From an uncultured Clostridium sp. (GTDB lineage: Bacteria > Bacillota_A > Clostridia > TANB77 > CAG-508), in the NCBI GenBank assembly GCA_905200315.1, contig CAJKKA010000022.1:1-16893 (forward strand): a DNA stretch of 16,893 bases, read 5' to 3'. This document shows, piece by piece, positions 1 through 8,227 of the stretch (its first letter is position 1; each line of letters begins with the position of its first letter). Made by a program: the position numbers and the translations under genes. Under the pieces are notes generated by a model, which ran no database searches, was not told the origin of the DNA, and saw nothing but the letters and a program-made list of their open reading frames with translations.

Positions 1-57
1 ACATTCTCCGGATATATTCCTCGCGCAGCTTTTTCGATCCGGGAACGAGATACATCA
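1..57 (-). other. GC-rich foreign-looking end, possible CheR fragment
   Basis: The first 50 bases are about 50% G+C, whereas the following sequence is far more AT-rich. Read on the minus strand, one frame gives DVSRSRIEKAARGIYPENV, which resembles the segment of CheR-type chemotaxis methyltransferases around the 'SDI(D)...LEKA..GIY' motif. Its arginine codons are CGT, CGG and CGA, while genes to the right use AGA almost exclusively. The plus-strand frame that continues into rluD is open here but does not look like an RluD N-terminus. I infer that this is a joint with unrelated DNA, most simply an assembly or library chimera at the contig end. The CheR reading rests on only 19 residues. Confidence 0.4.
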
Positions 58-954
58 ATAAATAAAGAATTAGCAGGAAATAGAATAGATAAAGTACTCC
101 CAACATTAGATGAGAATTTAACAAGAGTAATGGCACAAAAATTAATAGAACAAGAAAATGTCAAAGTAAATGGAAAAAGTGTAAAAACATCATATAAATT
201 AAATGAAAATGATAAAGTTGAAGTAGAAATTCCAGAGGTAAAAGAAATTAGTATAAAAGCACAAGATATTTCAGTAGAGGTTTTATACGAAGACAACGAT
301 ATAATAGTAGTAAATAAACCAAAAGGTTTAGTAGTTCATCCAGCAAATGGAAATCCAGATGGAACTCTTGTAAATGCTTTGATGAAAATTTGCAAAGGAA
401 CTTTATCTGGAATTGGTGGAGAAATAAGACCAGGAATAGTACATAGATTAGATAAAGATACATCAGGGGTTTTAATAGTTGCAAAAAATGATAAAGCACA
501 TTTAGCACTTTGTGAGCAAATAAAAAATAGAGAAGTAAAGAAAACATATTTAGCATTAACAAGAGGAATAATAAAAGAAAACGAAGCAACAATAAATATG
601 CCAATAGGAAGAAGTACTACAGATAGAAAAAAGATGGCAGTTGTAAAAACTGGAAAAGAAGCAATAACACATTTTAAAGTTTTAGAAAGGTTTAAAGAAA
701 ATACTTTATTAGAAATTAACTTAGAAACAGGAAGAACTCACCAAATACGTGTACATTTATCACAAATAGGTTATCCAATAGTTGGAGATATGGTATATTC
801 AAATGGAAAAAATAAATTTGGTGTACAAGGACAAATGTTACATGCTTGGAAAATAAAATTTATGCATCCAATAACAGGCAAAGAAATGGAAATAGAGGCT
901 CCTTTGCCACCATATTTTGAAGATGTTTTAGAAAAACTAAAAGAAGAAAAATAA
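58..954 (+). CDS. rluD: RluD-family 23S rRNA pseudouridine synthase, 5' end missing
   Basis: Converts specific uridines of 23S rRNA to pseudouridine; RluD-type enzymes act on the helix 69 loop. The frame is open from base 1, but recognisable protein begins near base 58 with NKELAGNRIDKVLPTLDENL, the first half of an S4 RNA-binding domain. The S4 domain ends in VKVNGKSVK (bases 160-186). The catalytic domain has the RluA-family signature HRLDKDTSG, with the nucleophilic aspartate at bases 451-453, then the usual GRTHQIRVHL block. The ATG at 130 lies inside the S4 domain with no ribosome site, so it is not the real start. The true start and perhaps ten residues are replaced by the GC-rich segment to the left. 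RluA-family subtype (RluD versus RluC) is inferred from the S4 domain and general similarity. Confidence 0.88.
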   Translation: MNKELAGNRIDKVLPTLDENLTRVMAQKLIEQENVKVNGKSVKTSYKLNENDKVEVEIPEVKEISIKAQDISVEVLYEDNDIIVVNKPKGLVVHPANGNPDGTLVNALMKICKGTLSGIGGEIRPGIVHRLDKDTSGVLIVAKNDKAHLALCEQIKNREVKKTYLALTRGIIKENEATINMPIGRSTTDRKKMAVVKTGKEAITHFKVLERFKENTLLEINLETGRTHQIRVHLSQIGYPIVGDMVYSNGKNKFGVQGQMLHAWKIKFMHPITGKEMEIEAPLPPYFEDVLEKLKEEK

Positions 955-976
955 AAATATTAAATCAAATTAATTA

Positions 977-1198
977 AAATTATATTATATATTGTTTTGA
1001 ATACCGCGTAAGCGACCAAACGAGCAAATATTTTTGCGAGTGCGATTTGGAGCAATCTTCCTTTTATATTATAGTAATTTTCTATTTTTATTGTAGTGGT
1101 CGACGCCTCTGTCGACCAGCATGTAAAATGCTCAATAGACCATTTTTAGTCCGAAGATTGCGACACCAAGGTATAAAAAACAATATATAATATAATTT
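977..1198. repeat. ~220-bp element bounded by long inverted repeats
   Basis: The two ends are 29-base inverted repeats (977-1005 and 1170-1198) matching at 27 of 29 positions. A second inverted pair lies inside: GCAATCTTC at 1052-1060 with GAAGATTGC at 1153-1161, flanked by TTGG (1047-1050) and CCAA (1166-1169). The left side has a ~40-base insertion with its own hairpin (CCAAA 1015-1019 / TTTGG 1046-1050). The centre holds a perfect 8-bp stem with six-base loop, TGGTCGAC/GTCGACCA (1097-1118), then a small GCAT/ATGC hairpin (1119-1131). No ORF is present and I found no convincing target-site duplication. It could be a MITE-like non-autonomous element or a large structured RNA/terminator after rluD. 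Of the rest of the 955-1383 gap, 955-976 holds nothing clear and 1199-1383 holds only the 1233-1251 palindrome and the rluB ribosome site. Confidence 0.7.
1060..1130 (+). repeat. Dispersed palindromic repeat, copy 1
   Basis: This stretch aligns over about 70 bases with 14336-14406 at roughly 70% identity by eye, with small gaps. Shared landmarks in order are CCTTTTAT, TTCTATTTTT, TTGTAG, GGTCG, a central hairpin and TAAAATG. The hairpin in this copy is TGGTCGAC-GCCTCT-GTCGACCA. It sits at the centre of the inverted-repeat element 977-1198. Confidence 0.65.
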
Positions 1199-1232
1199 AA
1201 TAAAACTGAAAATTTTTTTACAAAATTCAAAA

Positions 1233-1251
1233 TCCGGTGCAAAGCACCGGA
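1233..1251. repeat. Perfect 8-bp palindrome with AAA loop
   Basis: TCCGGTGC-AAA-GCACCGGA is a perfect hairpin, conspicuously GC-rich within very AT-rich intergenic DNA upstream of rluB. It lacks a following T-run on the plus strand; on the minus strand it is followed by TTTTGAATTTT. It may be a REP-like repeat unit or a weak terminator; no second copy occurs in the window. Confidence 0.5.
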
Positions 1252-1383
1252 AAATCTATATAAACTTTTTGCATCATTGAAAACAACACAAAAAGAAATT
1301 AAAAACAAATAATATTCTTATAATATATAATATACAAAAATGCGAAATTTGATACTAAAAAAAAGGTGGAAATTTATAGAAAA

Positions 1384-3248
<1,865 letters not shown>

Positions 3249-3261
3249 AAGGAGATAATTT

Positions 3262-4824
3262 ATGGATTTATTTGAGGAAATAAATGGAGATCAAATAATT
3301 GGAAAAAAGAAAAAAAATAATCAAACAAAAAAAATAATTATTGCTGTAATTGTTATTTTGCTTGTTATCATTATAGGAATATTTGGAACAATGATGTATT
3401 TAAAATCACTTTCAACTAAATTTTATGTTGATGGTGTAAAAAAAGATTTAAATGATAGTTATTTTCAATTTACAGATGATGGGAAAATATATATTTCTAT
3501 ATATGATATAGCTCAATTGTTAGGAATTAATTATTATAATGGAGAATATGGAAAAATATCAGAAGATACCTCAACTGGATATGTTGCATTTTCAGATGAA
3601 GTTGTAACTTTTAGTGCAAATTCAAATAAAATATATAAAATAGATACATCTTCTAATGAAGAAACATATTCATATATGTATTTAGATGAAGAAGTAAAAT
3701 ATTCAAATAGAAAGTTGTATACAACTCCAGATGGAATACAAAAAATATTAAATATAGGATTTAATTACAATAAAGATATTAATATATATTCATTAGATTA
3801 TTTAGAAACAGCGTATACAGAAAAAATAGCAAGTTATGGATATAAAAGCTTAAGTGATGAATTTAAAAATAAAAAAGCTTTAAAAAATGATATATTAGTA
3901 GTTGAAAAAGAAGATGGAAAAAAAGGTGTAATAAAAAGCGATGGATCAGAAATTGTAGGTCCAAAATATGATGAAATTTCATACTTGGAAAATACAGGAG
4001 ACTTTATGGTTACAAGTGCAAATAAAGTTGGAATTATTAATAGCCAGGGAAAATCTAAAATTAGTTTAGATTATGATGAAATAAAAATATTAGATGAGGA
4101 TTTAGGGCTTTATATTGTAAAACAAAATGAAAAATATGGCGTTCTAAATCAAAGTGGTAGTGTTGTAATATATATAGAAAATGATGATATAGGAATAGAT
4201 ACATCTTTATATAAAGATTCAAATATAAAGAATAAATATTTATTATATGAAAATTGTATTCCTGTAAAAAAAGATGAAAAATGGGGAATTTATAATAAAA
4301 ACGGAAAACTTATATTACCAATTGAATACGATAGTATAGGATGTGTTGTAGGTACAGCATCAACAAAATCAGCTGGAAATGTAGTTACAATAGATGATTA
4401 TGAAGCTATTGTTATAGGAAAAGATAAACATTATGGAATAATAAATTCAACAGGTGCAACTTTAATACCTTGCGCACTAGATACAGTATATTCTATAACA
4501 TCATCTGGAAAAACAACATACAAAATAGAAGGTACTCAAAATGGCTCTGCATATAGTTACGATTTAGAAAAATATTTTGATGCAATGAATATAAAAAAGG
4601 TAAATAGAAATTCATCAGAAAAAGAAACAGAAAATATAGAAGATATTTCATCAAATACAACAAATAATACAACAGGTAATACGTCAAATACTACAACTAA
4701 TAACGCTGCTGATAGTAGTGAACAAACTGATGAAGAAACTAATGAAGAAAATGATGAAGATGGCGAAGAAAGCAACAATGAAGAAAGTTCAAATAATGAT
4801 GGCTTTCAAGATGTAGAAGAATAG
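3262..4824 (+). CDS. Membrane-anchored WG-repeat protein
   Basis: A 520-residue protein of unknown function. A lysine-rich cytoplasmic N-terminus (residues 1-24) is followed by one strongly hydrophobic helix (~25-46), so most of the protein should lie outside the membrane. Residues ~53-130 (FYVDGVKKDL...IYISIYDIAQLLGI) resemble the copper-amine-oxidase-N-like/stalk fold found in many clostridial surface proteins; this is tentative. Five WG/KWG-type repeats follow, with cores KKGVI (220-224), NKVGII (254), EKYGVL (290), EKWGIY (339) and KHYGII (389). Residues ~450-520 are a low-complexity Asn/Thr then Glu/Asp-rich tail. AAAGGAG precedes the ATG closely after tgt, and a terminator follows. WG repeats are thought to form beta-rich interaction surfaces; no catalytic motif is visible. 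The tail suggests a flexible or wall-facing terminus, but no LPxTG sorting signal is present. Confidence 0.8.
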   Translation: MDLFEEINGDQIIGKKKKNNQTKKIIIAVIVILLVIIIGIFGTMMYLKSLSTKFYVDGVKKDLNDSYFQFTDDGKIYISIYDIAQLLGINYYNGEYGKISEDTSTGYVAFSDEVVTFSANSNKIYKIDTSSNEETYSYMYLDEEVKYSNRKLYTTPDGIQKILNIGFNYNKDINIYSLDYLETAYTEKIASYGYKSLSDEFKNKKALKNDILVVEKEDGKKGVIKSDGSEIVGPKYDEISYLENTGDFMVTSANKVGIINSQGKSKISLDYDEIKILDEDLGLYIVKQNEKYGVLNQSGSVVIYIENDDIGIDTSLYKDSNIKNKYLLYENCIPVKKDEKWGIYNKNGKLILPIEYDSIGCVVGTASTKSAGNVVTIDDYEAIVIGKDKHYGIINSTGATLIPCALDTVYSITSSGKTTYKIEGTQNGSAYSYDLEKYFDAMNIKKVNRNSSEKETENIEDISSNTTNNTTGNTSNTTTNNAADSSEQTDEETNEENDEDGEESNNEESSNNDGFQDVEE

Positions 4825-4828
4825 TAAT

Positions 4829-4870
4829 AAAAAAACCTCTTTTGAATATAAATTAAAAGGAGGTTTTTTT
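4829..4870 (+). terminator. Intrinsic terminator overlapping the next gene's ribosome site
   Basis: The arms AAAAAAACCTC (4829-4839) and GAGGTTTTTTT (4860-4870) pair perfectly. The stem continues with TTTT (4840-4843) against AAAA (4855-4858) around a single bulged G4859, closing an 11-base loop. The 3' arm ends in seven T. The same arm contains AAGGAGG, the ribosome binding site of the gene that begins at 4871, so hairpin formation should both terminate transcription and hide the site in any read-through RNA. Confidence 0.85.
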
Positions 4871-5251
4871 ATGAGTGAAAGTATAAAAAATAATATAGGA
4901 TATATAGGAAAAGGAATTTTAATATCTTTTATATTTACATGTATAGCTCTAATTGTATTGTCCTTAGTGCTAACGTATTCAAATGTTTCTGAAAATATTG
5001 AAACAAGTGGGATTATAGTAATAAATATTGTTTCAATATTATTAGGAAGTTCTTTTTGCACATTAAAAGAAAAAAATAAGGGAATGCTAAAAGGTTTAGC
5101 TGTTGGTGGAATTTATATAGGAATAATATATATAGTTTCTAGTATTATGAGTATGAAATTTGCATTGAATATTAATTCTATAATAATGATATTTACAAGT
5201 TTAGTAGCAGGAGCAACAGGTGGAATAATAGGCATTAATGTAAAAAAATAA
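4871..5251 (+). CDS. TIGR04086 (YrzE-like) small membrane protein
   Basis: A 126-residue protein with four predicted membrane helices, roughly residues 12-37, 46-60, 70-93 and 100-123, the last rich in glycine and alanine (LVAGATGGIIGI). The topology, length and position close to tgt fit the TIGR04086 family, represented in Bacillus by YrzE; its biochemical role is not known. The only ribosome site, AAAAGGAGG, lies in the 3' arm of the terminator just upstream, and the ATG follows its T-run directly. It may therefore be expressed only from read-through RNA, or from a promoter I cannot identify. Family assignment is from gene neighbourhood plus overall pattern, as the sequence is hydrophobic and short. 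Confidence 0.7.
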   Translation: MSESIKNNIGYIGKGILISFIFTCIALIVLSLVLTYSNVSENIETSGIIVINIVSILLGSSFCTLKEKNKGMLKGLAVGGIYIGIIYIVSSIMSMKFALNINSIIMIFTSLVAGATGGIIGINVKK

Positions 5252-5262
5252 ATTATCGAATA

Positions 5263-5292
5263 TTGACAATGTAATAGATGAGGGTGTAAACT
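5263..5292 (+). promoter_or_regulatory. Candidate sigma-A promoter for tcdA
   Basis: A perfect -35 hexamer TTGACA (5263-5268) is followed after 18 bases by TAAACT (5287-5292, four of six matches to TATAAT). It lies in the 74-base gap before tcdA, about 33 bases upstream of the ATG. The weak -10 keeps confidence modest. Confidence 0.4.
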
Positions 5293-5325
5293 TTTATAGA
5301 TTATTAAATATAAAAGAGGTAAAAA

Positions 5326-6081
5326 ATGTTAAATCAATTTTCAAGAACAGAATTATTAATAGGAAAAGAAGGAATAGAAAAATTAAAAAATGCTAAAGTT
5401 GCAATATTTGGAATAGGAGGAGTTGGTTCTTTTGTTGTAGAAGGACTAGTAAGGGCAGGTGTAGAGAACTTTGTATTAATAGATGACGATAAAATTTGTT
5501 TAACAAACTTAAACAGACAAATAATTGCAACAAGAAAAACAATTGGAAAATATAAAGTAGAAGTAGCAAAAGAAAGAATATTAGAAATTAATCCAAATGC
5601 TAAAGTAGAAGTATATCAAGAATTTTATATGCCGAATTCAAAAAACAATATTATAGATAATACTTTATCATATGTAGTAGATTGTGTAGATACTGTTACG
5701 GCAAAAATAGAAATTATTATGCAATGCAAAAAATTAAATGTACCGATAATATCTGCTATGGGAACAGGAAATAAATTGGACCCATCAAAATTTAAAATAA
5801 CAGATATAAATAAAACAAAAATATGTCCATTAGCAAAGGTAATGAGAAAAGAACTAAGGAAAAGAAACATAGAAAATTTAAAAGTTATTTATTCAGAAGA
5901 AGAACCGATAAAACCAGACGATACAAGTGAAAGCAGTTGCAAAACAAATTGCATATGTCCACCGGGAACAAAAAGAAAATGTACAATAAGAAACCAGGTA
6001 CCAGGAAGCATATCATTTGTACCGTCTGTTGCAGGCTTAATGATAGCAGGAGAAATTGTAAAAGATATTATAAAAAGATAA
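5326..6081 (+). CDS. tcdA: tRNA threonylcarbamoyladenosine dehydratase (TcdA)
   Basis: An E1-like/ThiF-fold enzyme that uses ATP to cyclise t6A37 to ct6A in tRNAs reading ANN codons. The 251-residue length is normal. Motifs: nucleotide-binding FGIGGVGS (28-35), acidic LIDDD (51-55), the LNRQ block (62-65) and the C-terminal QVPGSISFVPSVAGLMIAGE (224-243) typical of the TcdA branch of the ThiF family. Between them is a cysteine cluster, Cys205, Cys209, Cys211 and Cys219 (TNCICPPGTKRKC), which I believe is common in clostridial members and could bind metal. AAGAGGT precedes the ATG. As a tRNA-modifying enzyme it fits the neighbouring rluD, rluB and tgt. MoeB/ThiF is less likely because no CxxC zinc pair or sulphur-carrier partner gene is present. 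Confidence 0.9.
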   Translation: MLNQFSRTELLIGKEGIEKLKNAKVAIFGIGGVGSFVVEGLVRAGVENFVLIDDDKICLTNLNRQIIATRKTIGKYKVEVAKERILEINPNAKVEVYQEFYMPNSKNNIIDNTLSYVVDCVDTVTAKIEIIMQCKKLNVPIISAMGTGNKLDPSKFKITDINKTKICPLAKVMRKELRKRNIENLKVIYSEEEPIKPDDTSESSCKTNCICPPGTKRKCTIRNQVPGSISFVPSVAGLMIAGEIVKDIIKR

Positions 6082-6144
6082 ATTTTACATAAAAGTTCAC
6101 ATAAAATTCAAAATAGTCATATCATAATACAGGGGTGAAGTATT

Positions 6145-6967
6145 TTGATAGACTATTTTATTAATTCTAATTATGTATTTCAAACCCTAATTGCAACACT
6201 ATTTACATGGGGAGTTACTGCTCTGCGGAGCAGCAATAGTATTTTTCTTTAAAAAAGTAAAAAAAGGAATAATGGATGGAATGTTAGGATTAGCAGCAGG
6301 AGTTATGATAGCAGCATCATTTTGGTCATTATTATCACCAGCAATAGAAATGGCAGAAAAACTAAATATGATACCATGGCTAATTGTAGCAGCAGGATTT
6401 TTATGTGGGGGAATACTATTATTCATAGGAGATAAAGTATTTGATATAATAAGCGATAAACAAAAAGAAAACAGAAGTATAACAAAACAACAAGAGCGAA
6501 AAAGTTTAAAAAGATGTTTAATGCTTATATTTTCAATAACTTTACACAACATACCAGAAGGAATGGCAGTAGGTGTAGCATTTGGTTCACTTGCCTACAA
6601 CTTAGAAGGAGCAAACCTAATATCTGCATGCATATTAGCACTAGGAATAGGACTGCAAAATTTTCCAGAAGGAACAGCAGTAAGTGTACCACTAAGAAGA
6701 GAAGGTTTCAGTAGAAAAAAAGCATTTTTCTATGGAATGTTAAGTGGAATAGTAGAACCAATATCAGCAGTAATAGGAGCGTTGTTAGTAGCAAAAATAA
6801 GAATGTTTCTACCATTTCTACTAGCATTTGCAGCAGGAGCAATGATATACGTAGTAGTAGAAGAATTAATACCAGAAAGCCAATCAAACGAAAGAAAAGA
6901 CGTAATGGCACTATTTACGCTAATAGGATTTGTAATAATGATGGTATTAGACGTTGCATTAGGGTAA
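6145..6967 (+). CDS. ZIP-family metal transporter, disrupted by a frameshift
   Basis: A ZIP-family divalent-metal (Zn/Fe/Mn) permease. Metal-site motifs are HNIPEG (residues 134-139 after frame correction) and QNFPEG (171-176), in two adjacent helices; LAAGVMIAASFW and the C-terminal AAGAMIYVVVEELIP are family blocks. The upstream reading frame starts at TTG 6145 behind AGGGGTG (6131-6137) and gives QTLIATLFTWGVTAL, a normal first helix, up to about 6225. The remaining coding frame resumes at 6227 with GAAIVFFFKKV. One extra base, probably C6226, separates them. Without a shift, translation stops at 6250-6252 after 35 codons; a TTG at 6191 opens the second frame but has no ribosome site and gives an unlikely N-terminus. 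Corrected length is 273 residues, usual for the family. The lesion may be real, a sequencing error, or (least likely) recoding. Confidence 0.85.
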
Positions 6968-7012
6968 ACATATTAATTTTTTATAGGTCATGCACTTTCT
7001 GTTTTGCTATTT

Positions 7013-7020
7013 CATATAAT
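7013..7020 (+). promoter_or_regulatory. Candidate -10 element for sigK (sigma-E-like)
   Basis: CATATAAT resembles the sigma-E -10 consensus CATACAAT at seven of eight positions and also contains TATAAT. It lies 28 bases before the sigK ATG, and sigma-E control of sigK is known in Bacillus. No good -35 for either sigma factor stands at the right distance, so this is tentative. Confidence 0.3.
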
Positions 7021-7048
7021 TTGTTATAAGCAAAATGGAGGTGCATTT

Positions 7049-7750
7049 ATGTTACATACCCTTTCACTTTTTGGTTTTTTAGGTTTTATAAAATCAGCTA
7101 TTTTAGTTGTTGGATACATTCAAAGTAGCAATTTATTTCCTGAGCCACTTACACAAGCTGAAGAAGCTTTATATCTAAAACAATTAAAAGAAGGAAATGA
7201 AGAAGCTAGAAATATACTTATAGAAAGAAATTTACGTTTAGTAGCACATGTTGCAAAAAAATACTCTACTTCAAATGTAGATACAGATGATTTGATTTCA
7301 ATAGGAAGCATAGGACTTATAAAAGGAATTAATAGTTTTAATGTTGATAAAGGTTCTAAATTATCAACATATATAAGTCGATGTATCGATAATGAAATTT
7401 TAATGTACTTAAGAAGCACAAAAAAATTACAAAATGAAGTGTATTTAAATGATACAATCGGAGAAGATAAAGATTCGAATGTTGTAACCTTGCAAGAAGT
7501 GTTAGTTGCTGATGAAAAAACAATAGATGAACAAGTAGACTTAAAATTACAAATAAAGAAATTGTATGGTAAAATTTCTAGTATTTTAAAAGACAGAGAA
7601 AGAACAATAATAAACTTAAGATTCGGTTTAGATGGAAACAAACCAAAAACACAAAATGAAATAGCACAAGAAATGGGAATATCACGTTCATATGTTTCAA
7701 GAATAGAAACAAAAGCAATAGGAAAATTAGCAAAAGAAATAAGAGAATAA
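7049..7750 (+). CDS. sigK: Pro-sigma-K, late mother-cell sporulation sigma factor
   Basis: A 233-residue sigma-70-family factor directing late mother-cell transcription (spore coat and cortex genes). A hydrophobic N-terminus (residues 1-24, LFGFLGFIKSAILVV) looks like the membrane-inserting pro-sequence cleaved by the SpoIVFB protease in Bacillus. Region 2 spans ~50-125 with RNLRLVAHVAKKY and TDDLISIGSIGLIKGI; region 4 (~180-229) ends in a helix-turn-helix, TQNEIAQEMGISRSYVSRIE. I chose ATG 7049 because GGAGGTG lies just upstream; an in-frame TTG at 7004 only adds an implausible extension. The gene is continuous, with no skin-type intervening element. A pro-sequence and late-sigma similarity favour SigK over SigE, which is longer and lies beside spoIIGA. 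Confidence 0.92.
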   Translation: MLHTLSLFGFLGFIKSAILVVGYIQSSNLFPEPLTQAEEALYLKQLKEGNEEARNILIERNLRLVAHVAKKYSTSNVDTDDLISIGSIGLIKGINSFNVDKGSKLSTYISRCIDNEILMYLRSTKKLQNEVYLNDTIGEDKDSNVVTLQEVLVADEKTIDEQVDLKLQIKKLYGKISSILKDRERTIINLRFGLDGNKPKTQNEIAQEMGISRSYVSRIETKAIGKLAKEIRE

Positions 7751-7753
7751 AAA

Positions 7754-7780
7754 AAGAAAGCAATTTAAAATTGCTTTCTT
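7754..7780 (-). terminator. Hairpin terminator between sigK and rpsT
   Basis: AAGAAAGCAA (7754-7763) pairs perfectly with TTGCTTTCTT (7771-7780) around a TTTAAAA loop. On the minus strand the stem is followed by a T-run, making a canonical terminator for rpsT. On the plus strand the 3' arm is T-rich but A-rich sequence follows, so it should serve sigK less well. Confidence 0.75.
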
Positions 7781-7817
7781 AAAACTATGCATAATTTTTT
7801 ATATATTTAATTTAAAC

Positions 7818-8084
7818 TTAAGCTATAGTAGCGTTTAATTTTTTAGCTAATCTAGATTTTTTTCTAGCAGCAGTGTTTTTTACTAAAACACCTTTTGTGC
7901 AAGCTTGGTCTATTTTTTTAGTAGCTTCAGAAAATAAAGCTTTTGCTTCTTCAACATTTCCTGATTCTAAAGCTTGTTCAAATTTTTTAACAGCTGTTCT
8001 ATAACCTGATTTAATCATATTATTTCTCATAGTTTTCTTTTCGATAACTTTTACTCTTTTCATTGCTGATTTGATATTTGGCAT
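7818..8084 (-). CDS. rpsT: 30S ribosomal protein S20
   Basis: An 88-residue basic protein that binds 16S rRNA early in 30S assembly. It begins [17 protein letters not shown] and carries the family's lysine/arginine-rich helices and the [16 protein letters not shown] C-terminus (here [16 protein letters not shown]). Length is typical. A near-perfect ribosome site, AAGGAGGTG, precedes the ATG on the minus strand. It is a single-gene unit facing sigK and divergent from rpiB. S20 beside late or metabolic genes is not unusual; in many Firmicutes it sits near holA or gpr/lepA, which are absent here. Confidence 0.97.
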   Translation of the reverse strand: MPNIKSAMKRVKVIEKKTMRNNMIKSGYRTAVKKFEQALESGNVEEAKALFSEATKKIDQACTKGVLVKNTAARKKSRLAKKLNATIA

Positions 8085-8127
8085 TGTGTTTGCACCTCCT
8101 TATATGAAATAAACTATAACAGAAACC

Positions 8128-8156
8128 ATTTTAACACGTGATACGGAAAAATGCAA
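8128..8156 (-). promoter_or_regulatory. Candidate rpsT promoter
   Basis: On the minus strand TTGCAT (8156-8151) and TAAAAT (8133-8128, five of six matches to TATAAT) are separated by 17 bases. The -35 is weak. Position upstream of the rpsT ribosome site is appropriate. Confidence 0.35.
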
Positions 8157-8174
8157 GCAATTTTATAAAAAACA

Positions 8175-8203
8175 TTGTAAAATGTAATAATTTGTGTTAT
8201 TAT
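8175..8203 (+). promoter_or_regulatory. Candidate promoter of the rpiB-tdk operon
   Basis: TTGTAA (8175-8180) and TATTAT (8198-8203) are 17 bases apart, matching four of six and five of six consensus positions. The rpiB ribosome site GGAGGG follows at once and the ATG lies 25 bases beyond the -10. It is the best promoter candidate in the rpsT/rpiB divergent gap. Confidence 0.5.
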
Positions 8204-8227
8204 TCTTTCAGAAATGGAGGGATAAAA

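Noticed and set aside
130..132. ATG as the start of rluD
   Set aside because: It falls inside the S4 domain, has no ribosome site, and the same frame upstream (from ~58) is recognisable family sequence.
1340..1383. GTG 1366 as the rluB start
   Set aside because: The GTG is part of the AAGGTGG ribosome site, and ATG 1384 gives the standard N-terminus.
4557..4778. A minus-strand Ser/Val/Leu-rich open frame
   Set aside because: It is the mirror of the Asn/Thr/Glu low-complexity tail of the WG-repeat protein.
5244..5325. An open frame reading NIDNVIDEGVNFYRLLNIKE between the TIGR04086 gene and tcdA, possibly a gene remnant
   Set aside because: It has no start codon or ribosome site, matches no family I know, and the same bases contain a plausible tcdA promoter; chance is adequate.
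6191..6193. TTG as the real start of the ZIP gene
   Set aside because: No ribosome site precedes it and its first residues do not resemble the family, while the other frame supplies a proper first helix and a good site at 6131-6137.
7120..7641. A 173-codon minus-strand open frame
   Set aside because: It is antisense to sigK, has low-complexity Ser/Phe/Ile composition and no family resemblance.
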